Of a stretch of 64,000 bases of DNA, positions 30,376-39,884 are shown one piece after another. The stretch is from Cytophagales bacterium (GTDB taxonomy: Bacteria > Bacteroidota > Bacteroidia > Cytophagales > Cyclobacteriaceae), in NCBI GenBank assembly GCA_017303805.1, contig JAFLBQ010000003.1, positions 387,866 through 451,865 of the forward strand, read 5' to 3'. Both the position numbers and the translations under genes were made by a program. Each line of letters starts with the position of its first letter. Position 1 is the first letter of the stretch. The notes below the pieces were generated by a model that was not told the origin of the DNA, did not search any database, and saw nothing but the letters and a program-made list of their open reading frames with translations.

Positions 30376-32415
30376 ATGCTCAAACAAAGCCTGCTCCTAT
30401 CAATCGTACTTGCACTCATTAGTATTGGTTGCACTTCACCGGATAAAGACGGGGCCAAAAAATTATTGGGCTCCGGGCACGGCATCAGCAATATAACGGT
30501 ATTGGTTAACAACCTGAAAACCGCCCGTAATTATTACACCGATACCCTGGGCTTTGATCTGCCCAAGCCCGATGAGTTTGATACCGTTTACAACGCTGCA
30601 CTCGCTACTGCTATTAATTTCGCAGACTTCTCGGTGCTTGAATTTCTTTCAGTAGCCGACACCACAGCCATTGAAAATAAGTATGCCTTTGTAAAATCAT
30701 TTTTGAAACAGCCCGAAGGTGTGCGTATGTACACCTTGTCTGTTTCCTCAGCCGATACCACCCATGCCTGGCTCACTACACAAGGTTTTAAAACGGATTC
30801 AGTGCGCACCTATCGCACCTCCACTAAATCACCAAAAGGTTGGGATTGGGATGATGGCGGACCAGAAGCACGCAGTGTGGACTTTGATAGTCTCCAACCT
30901 CCGGCACATCTTCCGCAATTCACACAATATCTGGATTTGGATTATCCGGAAATGCAAAAGGAATGGACAACCTGGTACATCTACGGAAGAAGTTATCAAA
31001 AAAATCCGAACGGGGTAGTAGGTATAGCCGCATTGAAAATTGCCGTACCTGATCTTGCGAAATCCCGCAAGGAATTTAAGCGCATGGGTTTTGAGGAACT
31101 TGATCCCAGTCCTGATGAAAACACAGTACGCTTCAAACTTAAACGCAATCAGGAGTTGCACCTGGTAGATCCAAAATTGCCGGATGACCAGATCGATAAA
31201 TTTTTAACAGCACGGGGAAGTGGCGTTTATGCCATTGCCTTTGAAGTTGAAAACCTGGATTCAACAACTGCTTTTCTTAAAAAACGATTGCCCAAAGAAG
31301 CCCTTGTTATAGATACGTTAAAGGCACAGGTAACTGTACTGCAAGACTATGCCTATGGTGTTCAGCTCGAATTTGTAGAAGAGCCAGAAGCACAGGCAAC
31401 CCTTGCCCATCAATTGATGATTGGTGAAGCGTTAGATAGTACCGCCACAAAACATGCAGCCAGCTTGTATTCAAAATACTGTGCGCTTTGTCATGGCGAT
31501 AACCGCGAAGGTTATGCTGCCGACAATGCGCCATCGCTTCGTTCGCACTCGCTATTGGCAACCTCAAAGTCATCGAACTTTCTTCGGTACACCATTCAAT
31601 ATGGAAGAGCCAATACCGCCATGGCTGGTTATATAAAAAACCAGGGTGGTCCTTTGGAGTACATCGAGATAGAGTTGATCCTGCAATGGCTCTATGAGCA
31701 GAGTGGCGTAGATAAACCCATTGAAGTTTCGCGCGAACCGGTAGAAGGTGATGTGGCCCTTGGCGCTGTCATTTATTCCAATCATTGCAAATCCTGCCAC
31801 GGTGCAAATGGAGAAGGCGTTACCGCCCCTGCACTTGGAAACCCGATGCTGTTGGCAACAGCTACCGATGGATTTTTGCAATATGCGATTAAAGAAGGGC
31901 GAGACTCCTCGCCAATGCTTCCCTTCAAAGACAAGCTTACGGAGAAAGAAATTAACAACGTCACTGCATTTCTTAGAAGTAGGGCATCGGGTTGGGATAA
32001 ACCTAAACGCGATTCAGTAAAACTTCCAAAGCCCGAAGAGTATATATTAAATCCATCTAATAACGTTCCTGTATTTACATTGCGCAACGAACGTTACGTG
32101 TCAGCCAGGCAAGTATATCAGGCATTACAAGACAGTGCCAGAATTGTGTTGCTGGATGCACGTTCAAAAGTCGCCTGGCGTCAATTGCATATACCCGGAG
32201 CAGTGCCTGTGCCTTACTATGAAGAACCCGATGCCTTTGTGCAACACATGCCCAACGATAGCACATGGATCGTGGTTTATTGCGCTTGTCCACACGCAGC
32301 TTCCGAAAGAGTTGTGCGAACACTTAAACGACATGGCTTTACAAAAACTGCTATTCTTGATGAGGGTATTCTGGTGTGGTCGCAATTGGGGTATCCGGTA
32401 CGGAATGGGAATTAG
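30376..32415 (+). CDS. Secreted VOC-VOC-cytochrome c-cytochrome c-rhodanese fusion
   Basis: A 679-residue lipoprotein candidate (signal peptide with lipobox SIGC near residue 19). Domain order: a VOC/glyoxalase-like domain (about 35-145: GISNITVLVNNLKTARNYYT), a second VOC-like domain (about 215-335: GIAALKIAVPDLAKSRKEFK), cytochrome c with C369-x-x-C372-H373, cytochrome c with C471-x-x-C474-H475, and a rhodanese domain (about 575-675) with Cys636 in VYCACPHAASER. Haem attachment implies a periplasmic location. Rhodanese transfers sulfane sulfur and the cytochromes could pass electrons on; the role of the VOC pair is unknown. I know no characterised enzyme with this architecture. Confidence 0.85.
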   Translation: MLKQSLLLSIVLALISIGCTSPDKDGAKKLLGSGHGISNITVLVNNLKTARNYYTDTLGFDLPKPDEFDTVYNAALATAINFADFSVLEFLSVADTTAIENKYAFVKSFLKQPEGVRMYTLSVSSADTTHAWLTTQGFKTDSVRTYRTSTKSPKGWDWDDGGPEARSVDFDSLQPPAHLPQFTQYLDLDYPEMQKEWTTWYIYGRSYQKNPNGVVGIAALKIAVPDLAKSRKEFKRMGFEELDPSPDENTVRFKLKRNQELHLVDPKLPDDQIDKFLTARGSGVYAIAFEVENLDSTTAFLKKRLPKEALVIDTLKAQVTVLQDYAYGVQLEFVEEPEAQATLAHQLMIGEALDSTATKHAASLYSKYCALCHGDNREGYAADNAPSLRSHSLLATSKSSNFLRYTIQYGRANTAMAGYIKNQGGPLEYIEIELILQWLYEQSGVDKPIEVSREPVEGDVALGAVIYSNHCKSCHGANGEGVTAPALGNPMLLATATDGFLQYAIKEGRDSSPMLPFKDKLTEKEINNVTAFLRSRASGWDKPKRDSVKLPKPEEYILNPSNNVPVFTLRNERYVSARQVYQALQDSARIVLLDARSKVAWRQLHIPGAVPVPYYEEPDAFVQHMPNDSTWIVVYCACPHAASERVVRTLKRHGFTKTAILDEGILVWSQLGYPVRNGN

Positions 32416-32572
32416 ATGTTTTCATCCTGGTTAATACTCCTCAACCTAAATTCTGCTTTGCATCCTGTCCTTAGCATGATCTTGTTCCTCAATCATTTCA
32501 AATCATCGCGGGTTCGCTAAGCAGACCCGGCATAGAAAGGTTGGGAAGAAGCATCATTACAAAAAAGACTTA

Positions 32573-34099
32573 TTATAAAATATTCTTCGGCACAACTTTT
32601 CGCGTAAACGCTTTTACTCGTTTGCTCATTGCAGCTTCTGAGTCAGGGTTGAAGTCAAGCGTTGTTTCCCATGCGTTCTCTGGTTTAAATTCTTCTTCCA
32701 TTCCTTTTAAAACTCCGGCCGCTATTTTTTCAGAATGAATCACCGCTATGCATTCGGTATTCAGGTTAGCGCTGCGTGGATCTAAATTAAAGGTACCAAT
32801 CACTGTAATCTTTCCATCTACTACCATCGACTTGGCATGCAAGCCAAAGATCGGGGTAAAGTCAATCTTCTCCTGCAAGGCGCCCGTCATTACCTGGTAG
32901 CGCTCTTTGGCATCGGGCCGAAACTCATAAATCTGCACTCCCGTTTCGAGTAATTCCTTCCGGTCGCGCTGGTAGCCACTGAAGGCTTCCATGTTATCTG
33001 TGGATGCCATGCTGTTGGTGAGGATGCGAACCTTTACACCCCGCGTTACGGCATCGCGAAAAAGACCTCGTGCTAATTTTGTGGTAACCAAATAGGGCGA
33101 CTGAATTTCCAGCGAAGTTTTTGCATTCCGGATCAGGCTGATGAGTGTATCGGTAGTTATACCGCCACCATGTAATCCTTCGCCCTCATTTTTGCCTGGC
33201 ACATCGGAAACAAAATCCACCCGATCAAGCCAAACTATATTGCCGGAATGATTCAAGGCTGCAAAGGCTTCCGGTAACCGTTGAATGCGCACCCTTACCT
33301 GCGGCCAAAAGTTTTCCGGATTACAGGCATACTGATGGAGGCGATCGAAGCGGGTGGAATCTATACCCACTCGCTCTTCCGATACCAACTTTGTAACCGG
33401 TACACTGAGCGGACTCTCCCAAAACACTTCGAATGATTTTTCAATCGTTGCATTAATCTTACCCATCAGCAGCACGTCCCGGTCTCTGAAATTATATTCA
33501 TGATCGTAGTCAAAATATTCATCGGCAATGTTTCGCCCACCCGTAATGGTAACCTTGCCATCAACAATAAACGTTTTGTTGTGCATGCGCTGGTTAGCCG
33601 ACCGGAATTCAGTGGTGTATTTTTTGAGTTTCGAAAAAAGATTCTTGCCCAGGTTTACACCGGGATTATAAATCCGGATGTCAATATTTTCGTGCGAATC
33701 GAGGGTAACTATCTCGTGCACTCCGGCTTCAACCATAATATCATCTACCAGCAATCTTACTTTAACACCCCGGTCTGCGGCCCGTACCAGGTAATCGCAC
33801 GCAATTAAGCCTACGTTATCAGGCGAAAAAATAAAGTATTGAATGTCGATCGTCTTCTCGGCATACTCGGTAAGCCAGGCCCTGGCCACCAGCGACCCAC
33901 CCCCATCTTCCAATACATAAACTCCTGTTTTGTTGCGCATCGAATCTGCCAGCGCTTCCAGCGACTGCGACAGGCTGATAGAATCATTGCGATGAATGGA
34001 GGCACAGAAGTCAGCGGTCTGCTCAGGCACCTGATCTTTGGGTGCCGAACATGCTATCCATAAACCAACTGGTACAACGAGAAGGAATTTACCTTTCAT
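32573..34099 (-). CDS. Phospholipase D-like lipoprotein
   Basis: A 508-residue PLD-superfamily protein with two HKD motifs: HNKTFIVDGKVTITGGRN (middle) and HAKSMVVDGKITVIGTFNLD (C-terminal third). The N-terminus MKGKFLLVVPVGLWIACSAP has a lipobox (WIAC), so it is exported and lipid-anchored. Families of this shape include periplasmic cardiolipin synthase-like and phospholipase D-like enzymes such as YmdC/ClsC; which reaction is performed is not clear. The start is ATG 34099; a frame extension of eight codons precedes it. Alone, about 100 bp downstream of the VWA-like gene. Confidence 0.9.
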   Translation of the reverse strand: MKGKFLLVVPVGLWIACSAPKDQVPEQTADFCASIHRNDSISLSQSLEALADSMRNKTGVYVLEDGGGSLVARAWLTEYAEKTIDIQYFIFSPDNVGLIACDYLVRAADRGVKVRLLVDDIMVEAGVHEIVTLDSHENIDIRIYNPGVNLGKNLFSKLKKYTTEFRSANQRMHNKTFIVDGKVTITGGRNIADEYFDYDHEYNFRDRDVLLMGKINATIEKSFEVFWESPLSVPVTKLVSEERVGIDSTRFDRLHQYACNPENFWPQVRVRIQRLPEAFAALNHSGNIVWLDRVDFVSDVPGKNEGEGLHGGGITTDTLISLIRNAKTSLEIQSPYLVTTKLARGLFRDAVTRGVKVRILTNSMASTDNMEAFSGYQRDRKELLETGVQIYEFRPDAKERYQVMTGALQEKIDFTPIFGLHAKSMVVDGKITVIGTFNLDPRSANLNTECIAVIHSEKIAAGVLKGMEEEFKPENAWETTLDFNPDSEAAMSKRVKAFTRKVVPKNIL

Positions 34100-34198
34100 G
34101 GGTTTATATTTTTTGCTGAACAAGCTAAGTTATTTCCTGCGGATCCAAAACACAAGCCAGCGGCTTCGTTTGGTTTAAGACCTCAGACTTAGCGCCTC

Positions 34199-36277
34199 TC
34201 AATACCCACCCAAATACTTTCTCATAAACCATTCCACACTAATCAACGCGAGCAACAAAAAGAAAACCCACTTCAGGTTAATAAGTTGATTAAAGGTTTC
34301 TTCGGTATGGATTAAGCTCGCAGTTTTTACTTGCTGTAAATCGGTGCTCAGTTGTGCTGCCTGACTGGTCTGATAAAATCTGCCTCCGGTTTGCTGAGCC
34401 AACGTACGCAGCAGACTAAAATCTGCCGTTAGGTTTTGGGTTTCTACATTTTGGGCGCGAACCAAAAACTGGCCATTTACAATTTCACTTTTCTCGTTGA
34501 TCTGCGTGGAAGCCGTAAAGCGATACACGCCCTCTTTTAAACCAGCCAGGCGGTAGCGCGCGCCACCAGGGCTCAGCACATAGCTATATTTAGATATCTG
34601 TCCTTGCTCGTTTCGAACCTCCAGCTTAACCGTATTGCCATACACCAACTCAAACAACTCGTTGTACACCTGGCTTTCGATTACCACCGGCTCCGCATCA
34701 GAAAATTCATTCTGCAGCGGAAAACTTCTAAACCTGCGCTTATCTTCCAGGGTGCTCAGGTATTGTACCAGCTTGGAGAACAGTTCATCGAATGCAAGTG
34801 TATGGCCGGTATCTGCAAACTCATTTAATCGCCAACGCCAGATTCCTTCGCCCACCAACACGGCAATTTTCCGATTGTTATCGGGCCAGGTAAACAACAT
34901 GGGCCTATCGGTTGCAATGCTGCCAATGCGTTGCTGCAACAACACGCTGGCGTTTATCGGCCAGGTAAATTTTCCAAACGGAACTTGCGCGGGTGGATAC
35001 CGGGCAAAAATTCCATTGGTATTATCCGCAAATCCAAACTCGCGAAACTGGGCATTTACCACGGGCGTTACTTCGTCCCACTGCCCGCCAGCACTTTCAA
35101 ATTGCAACGGCACCTGATTAGCCGCCAGTTGCCGCAGGTTTGTATTGCTTCCAATCATTAACAAAACCGAAGCATTGCTTCTGTACAAAGTTTGAAACAA
35201 GGGCAGGGTCTTTCCGCCTAAATCTATCGCCTGATGAAAAATAAAAAGCTCGGCAGCACCGGGTTTTAGTAAATCGGGTTTTGCTTCGGTAACTCCGGGA
35301 ATGTGTAGGATAAATTCATAGTTAGCGTTTTTTTCCACTACACTCTTTAGCGCTTTTATATCTGGATGCGGGGCCGGGGCAATCAATACAATTTTCTTTT
35401 TTCCCTCCACTACTTCAATGAAAATGCTGGTAGCGTTGTTTCGCACGTTTGTTTCGCCTGCCACGGATTTTACGGTTACATCGTAGCGTTGAATACCTTT
35501 CTGGTTAGCGTCCAGTTGAAAATCAAAATCAAGAAAGGCTTTGTCGTGCGGCTCTTTGTTTTGCGTGGCAATAACTTTTCCTTCTTTTAAAACTGAAACC
35601 GTAATGGGTTGCGGACCGATGCCCTGCAACACTACCTGGGCGCGCACCGGAAATTTGTTGCCTTCATAGGCCACTTTGTTAAAGGCAACATTCTTTAGCA
35701 CCACATCCACACGCAGCGTTGTATCGCCAACCCCCAACGTATAAACCGGCACATGCACCGGGGCATATACGGGCGAGGTTCCAGAGTTATAAATACCATC
35801 TGATACCAGCGTGATGCCCGCCAGGTTGCGACCTTCAAACTGATTTATTACCTGCACAATCCCGGTGTTGAGATCGGAAGTGGGTGCATTGAAAAGCGGG
35901 CTGCTTATTTCGTTGCCTGCTAAATCAAACAGGCGGCTTTCATAGCCCAACTCCTCCAGCGCTTTACGCGAAGTGTTTACCGTGCGTACCAGGCTGCCTC
36001 GCGAAGTTGAGTCAAGCACTTCGGCTACCGATGAAGACGTATCTACCAGGTACACCCAGGTTGGCTTTTCATAGTGATTGGTAATTAACCGAAGCACAGG
36101 GCCCAGCAGCAGCACCGCCAGAAAAAAAACCAGTATTGTGCGCAGTGCAAATAAAATCCGGTTAACGGCTTTGCTCCAGGGGGTGCGGGCTTTGTAAAGC
36201 AGGTACGCATACCCCAGTGCCACCCCTGCGCAGAGGAAAATAAAAAGCGGTGATGATTCGAAGAGCAGACGTTGCAT
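34199..36277 (-). CDS. Large membrane protein with VWA-like domain
   Basis: A 692-residue membrane protein: two N-terminal helices (about residues 7-27 and 40-62), a VWA-like domain starting at WVYLVDTSSSVAEV (partial MIDAS DxSxS), a central region with a glutamine-amidotransferase-like fold pattern (VSDGIYNSGTSPVYAP, AELFIFHQAIDL), an Ig-like segment and a final transmembrane helix (WVFFLLLALISVEWFMRKYL). This is the layout of Bacteroidota BatA-like proteins of unknown function. It appears to be the last gene of the threonine aldolase-DUF3667-rarA run (35 bp gap). Confidence 0.8.
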   Translation of the reverse strand: MQRLLFESSPLFIFLCAGVALGYAYLLYKARTPWSKAVNRILFALRTILVFFLAVLLLGPVLRLITNHYEKPTWVYLVDTSSSVAEVLDSTSRGSLVRTVNTSRKALEELGYESRLFDLAGNEISSPLFNAPTSDLNTGIVQVINQFEGRNLAGITLVSDGIYNSGTSPVYAPVHVPVYTLGVGDTTLRVDVVLKNVAFNKVAYEGNKFPVRAQVVLQGIGPQPITVSVLKEGKVIATQNKEPHDKAFLDFDFQLDANQKGIQRYDVTVKSVAGETNVRNNATSIFIEVVEGKKKIVLIAPAPHPDIKALKSVVEKNANYEFILHIPGVTEAKPDLLKPGAAELFIFHQAIDLGGKTLPLFQTLYRSNASVLLMIGSNTNLRQLAANQVPLQFESAGGQWDEVTPVVNAQFREFGFADNTNGIFARYPPAQVPFGKFTWPINASVLLQQRIGSIATDRPMLFTWPDNNRKIAVLVGEGIWRWRLNEFADTGHTLAFDELFSKLVQYLSTLEDKRRFRSFPLQNEFSDAEPVVIESQVYNELFELVYGNTVKLEVRNEQGQISKYSYVLSPGGARYRLAGLKEGVYRFTASTQINEKSEIVNGQFLVRAQNVETQNLTADFSLLRTLAQQTGGRFYQTSQAAQLSTDLQQVKTASLIHTEETFNQLINLKWVFFLLLALISVEWFMRKYLGGY

Positions 36278-36312
36278 AACAGGTTACTGGTAACTGACAA
36301 CTAAACTTTCAT

Positions 36313-37578
36313 TTAGTAGTTATATTTCTTGTCCCACAATTTTTTTAAATAATTCCGAAGTTCTTCTTCACGTGCATTCTTGCCGGGTTCATAGAATTTG
36401 GTTCCCTTCAAGGCATCGGGTAAAAACTCCATGGCTACGAAGTTATTACGGTATTCGTGTGCGTATTGATACCCTTTTCCATAGTCAAGGTCTTTCATTA
36501 GTTTAGTTGGTGCATTTCGAATGGCCAACGGCACGGGCAAATCGCCTGTTTTTTGTACGGTACTCAGAGCCTCGTTTATGGCCACATAACTTGCATTACT
36601 TTTTGCCGAGGTGGCTAAGTAGATAGCGCATTGCGAAAGAATGATGCGCGCTTCGGGGTAGCCAATCAGATTCACCGCCTGAAATGTGGCCGTGGCCATT
36701 ACCAACGCAGTGGGGTTTGCATTTCCAATATCTTCGGATGCAAGAATCACCATTCTGCGCGCAATAAATTTCACATCTTCGCCACCTTCAATCATGCGGG
36801 CCAAATAATACACAGCCGCGTTGGGATCGCTGCCGCGGATGGATTTGATAAACGCTGAAATGATATCGTAATGTTGCTCGCCACTTTTATCGTATATAGC
36901 AATATGCTTTTGCGCCACCTGCATCACTAACTCATTTGTGATTGCAATTTCACCAGCCACAGATTCGCTGATTAATTCAACTAAATTTAAAAGTTTGCGT
37001 GCATCGCCTCCACTAATATTGATTAAGGCTTGATATTCTTCAACTGAAATTTTTCTATTCTTAAGTTCAGGGTCTTTTACAAGCGCCTGTTCTACCAGTT
37101 TCACCAGGTAGCCTTCGTCCAGCGCCTTCAGGGTGTACACCTGGCAGCGCGAAAGCAAGGCCGAGTTAACTTCGAAGGAGGGGTTTTCGGTAGTAGCGCC
37201 AATTAAAGTGATGGTTCCTTTTTCAACCGCACCGAGTAGTGCATCTTGTTGCGATTTGTTAAAGCGATGGATTTCATCAATAAACAAGATCATGCGCCCG
37301 GTGCGCCTGGCATGGTCAATTACTTCGCGCACATCTTTTACACCCGCACTTACCGCACTCAACATCTGGAACGGACGCTTTACTTCGTTGGCAATAATAT
37401 TGGCGATGGTTGTTTTACCCACACCGGGTGGACCCCACAAAATCATACTAGGCACATTACCACTTTGTATCGCTTTGCGGATAATCCCGTTCGGGCCAAC
37501 CAAATGCTCCTGACCAATCAGGTCTTCGAGTTTCGAAGGCCGCATTCGTTCGGCTAAAGGAATTTTGTTATTGATCAC
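36313..37578 (-). CDS. rarA: Replication-associated recombination protein A (RarA/MgsA)
   Basis: A 421-residue AAA+ ATPase: RPSKLEDLIGQEHLVGPNG, Walker A GPPGVGKTT, Walker B LFIDEIHRFNKSQQD, sensor GATTENPSFEVN, and the MgsA C-terminal domain with SDPNAAVYYLARMIEGGED and YPEARIILSQCAIYLA. RarA forms a tetramer that acts on stalled replication forks with SSB and the replisome. The start is a GTG at 37578, 2 bp from the DUF3667 stop, so coupling is likely. Length and motifs are complete. Confidence 0.95.
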   Translation of the reverse strand: MINNKIPLAERMRPSKLEDLIGQEHLVGPNGIIRKAIQSGNVPSMILWGPPGVGKTTIANIIANEVKRPFQMLSAVSAGVKDVREVIDHARRTGRMILFIDEIHRFNKSQQDALLGAVEKGTITLIGATTENPSFEVNSALLSRCQVYTLKALDEGYLVKLVEQALVKDPELKNRKISVEEYQALINISGGDARKLLNLVELISESVAGEIAITNELVMQVAQKHIAIYDKSGEQHYDIISAFIKSIRGSDPNAAVYYLARMIEGGEDVKFIARRMVILASEDIGNANPTALVMATATFQAVNLIGYPEARIILSQCAIYLATSAKSNASYVAINEALSTVQKTGDLPVPLAIRNAPTKLMKDLDYGKGYQYAHEYRNNFVAMEFLPDALKGTKFYEPGKNAREEELRNYLKKLWDKKYNY

Positions 37579-37580
37579 AC

Positions 37581-38708
37581 TTAAATGGATAAGAATATTG
37601 CAAATGCACTGATTGAAAACCCGATTGCAACCAAGATCATAAACGAGAAACCGAAAATGAAATACTTGAGAATTGTTTTACGCCAGCTTTGTTGGTACAT
37701 GCGTTTCATTGCAAATGGTAAATAGAGCACAATCCAAAATCCGATAAACGTGCTCGTCCACGAAAGCCAAGGCGAAAGACCTACGAGTATTTGTAGAGTA
37801 CCCGCAAGGTAAAAAAAGTTGTAGTAGTAAATCGAAAAAACGAGGTGTTCACTATAATAGTATCCTCTGCGTATGTACAGTAACTTGAGCAATAGCGCAA
37901 AAAATGGAAGCAAATAGAACAGCACTTTCGAAAAGTTATCTTTGAAGGCCGAAAGAAATTCTTCGCCCAATTTTTCCGAATCTTCGCCATACTTGTTTCG
38001 TACATTAATGACTCGTTTTGAAACAAGCCGAACAAACCAATTGTCGCGGTCGAACTCCGGTTTGGTAAGCTGAATGGAGTCATATGCCTTAACAGTCTTG
38101 TATTCTGCCACATCATCGAAATTGAAATTTGCAGCACCTTGCTTTTTCTTTTTTGACTTAGTGGTATCCAAGCTCGCTTTCACTTGCTTTTGGATGGAAT
38201 CACCCAAGGCTACAAATGATGAATCGCCCGTAAACTTTACAGCTTGATCAAAACCCTTCTTTGTGTTGTCGGCAATTTCTTTCTTGTCTTTTTCGCTGAG
38301 TTCAACTTTGTCCTTCTCAGTTTTTTCTTCTTCTTCAAAATCTGGGACGGAAAAAAAAGCGAAGAAGAACACAAAGCTGATAAACACATACATCCGGGCG
38401 GGATGGTAATAACTTTCACGCTTGCCGGCACAGTATTCTTGGGCCAGAAATCCGGGCTTGGTGATGAGGTATTTAGTTGTGCGGAAAAACTTTCCCTCGT
38501 AACTCCAAAAAGAAGAAATAAAATTAGACCAGAGTTCGCCAAGTGTTTGACGCTGCGGAATATCTTTTTGCCCGCAGTGATGGCAGAAGGTGTCTAACAA
38601 CTTCGTACCGCAGTTCAAACAGAATTCATTGACATTTTTTTTATTTGTGCCCTGCTCAGCATCAACCAGCCCTTCGGCAGCAGGAAATGATTTGCCTAAG
38701 TCTTCCAT
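37581..38708 (-). CDS. DUF3667 membrane protein with zinc ribbon
   Basis: A 375-residue protein. An N-terminal zinc ribbon (CLNCG ... FCHHCGQ, about residues 31-51) is followed by the DUF3667 signature TLGELWSNFISSFWSYEGKF then RTTKYLITKPGFLAQEY and several hydrophobic helices (about 120-135 and four in the last 120 residues). A long charged Lys/Glu/Asp region lies between. Family function unknown; it occurs mainly in Bacteroidota. It is 6 bp downstream of the threonine aldolase gene and 2 bp upstream of rarA. Confidence 0.92.
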   Translation of the reverse strand: MEDLGKSFPAAEGLVDAEQGTNKKNVNEFCLNCGTKLLDTFCHHCGQKDIPQRQTLGELWSNFISSFWSYEGKFFRTTKYLITKPGFLAQEYCAGKRESYYHPARMYVFISFVFFFAFFSVPDFEEEEKTEKDKVELSEKDKKEIADNTKKGFDQAVKFTGDSSFVALGDSIQKQVKASLDTTKSKKKKQGAANFNFDDVAEYKTVKAYDSIQLTKPEFDRDNWFVRLVSKRVINVRNKYGEDSEKLGEEFLSAFKDNFSKVLFYLLPFFALLLKLLYIRRGYYYSEHLVFSIYYYNFFYLAGTLQILVGLSPWLSWTSTFIGFWIVLYLPFAMKRMYQQSWRKTILKYFIFGFSFMILVAIGFSISAFAIFLSI

Positions 38709-38714
38709 GTTTTT

Positions 38715-39740
38715 TCAGACTTTGATTTTCTTAAAGACCTGAATGGTTTTGTCTAACATCTTATCATCAAAATCAAGATGCGTTACCAACCGGATTTCCT
38801 GCGGCCCGAACTTGATTGCTTTTACCTCTTCGTTGTTCAGTTGCGCCAGAATGTTTTCGGGTGTAGTCGAATCCACCACCGAAAAAATAACTATGTTGGT
38901 ATCCACCGGCATTACCGATTTTATCCATGACAGTTGACTGAGTTCTTTACCCAACACTCGGGCGCGGGTATGGTCTTCTTTCAATCGGGTTATATGATTA
39001 TCCAACGCATAACTGGCGGCTGCCGCCAGAAAGCCGGCTTGCCGCATACCGCCACCAAATGCTTTGCGCATTCTGCGGGCTTTAGGTTCCAATTCCTTCT
39101 TGCAAACTAACACCGAACCCACGGGCGCTCCCAATCCCTTTGATAGGCAGATAGAAATAGTATCAAAAAAATTCCCATACGCAACGGGCTCGTCTCCGGT
39201 TTCAACCAACGCATTGAACAACCGCGCTCCATCCAGGTGCATCTTCAAACCCTTGCTTCGTGCAAACTCGCTAACAACTTTAACCTGATCGAGTGTATAA
39301 TAACTACCCGCTTCCCGTACTACCGTATTTTCAAGCGACACCACCGAGGTAATAGGTAAGTGTGCATCGTTTAGGTTGTTAATGTTAGCTTCTATTTCCT
39401 TTACAGCGATTCGGCCCCGGTCGCCATCCAGCAAGCGTACGCTGGCCAGGCTGTTGCCAGCAACTCCTCCGCCCTCGTATTTATAAATGTGCGAACCTTT
39501 ATAACAAATCACTTCATCGTAGGGCTGGGTATTAATTTTTATGCCGATCTGGTTTGTCATGGTACCCGATGGACAAAACACGGCTGCCTCCATTCCCAGC
39601 AGGGCAGCACATTTTCTTTCGAGGGCTAATACACTGGGGTCTTCACCAAACACATCATCGCCTACTTCGGCCTGCATCATAGCCTGATGCATGGCGGGCG
39701 TTGGCCGGGTTACTGTATCGCTTCGTAAATCAACAATCAT
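38715..39740 (-). CDS. Low-specificity L-threonine aldolase
   Basis: A 341-residue fold-type I PLP enzyme: LRSDTVTRPTPAMHQAMMQ, VGDDVFGEDPSV, MEAAVFCPSGTMTNQIGIK and the PLP lysine in SICLSKGLGAPVGSVL. It cleaves L-threonine and L-allo-threonine to glycine and acetaldehyde. Complete and typical in length. First gene of an apparent four-gene run (aldolase, DUF3667, rarA, VWA-like protein) with gaps of 6, 2 and 35 bp. Confidence 0.94.
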   Translation of the reverse strand: MIVDLRSDTVTRPTPAMHQAMMQAEVGDDVFGEDPSVLALERKCAALLGMEAAVFCPSGTMTNQIGIKINTQPYDEVICYKGSHIYKYEGGGVAGNSLASVRLLDGDRGRIAVKEIEANINNLNDAHLPITSVVSLENTVVREAGSYYTLDQVKVVSEFARSKGLKMHLDGARLFNALVETGDEPVAYGNFFDTISICLSKGLGAPVGSVLVCKKELEPKARRMRKAFGGGMRQAGFLAAAASYALDNHITRLKEDHTRARVLGKELSQLSWIKSVMPVDTNIVIFSVVDSTTPENILAQLNNEEVKAIKFGPQEIRLVTHLDFDDKMLDKTIQVFKKIKV

Positions 39741-39884
39741 GTAGCTCTAAAAAGATTTCAAGTTACAAAAAGGTACCGTAGTTCAGGCACTAAATAATAT
39801 GGTGGGTTAGTAGGAGTTAAGCGCAGCCCGGTGCTTAGCTTTACGCAATTTCATTAAAGGTTCCACCAAAACGTTTCCAGATTT

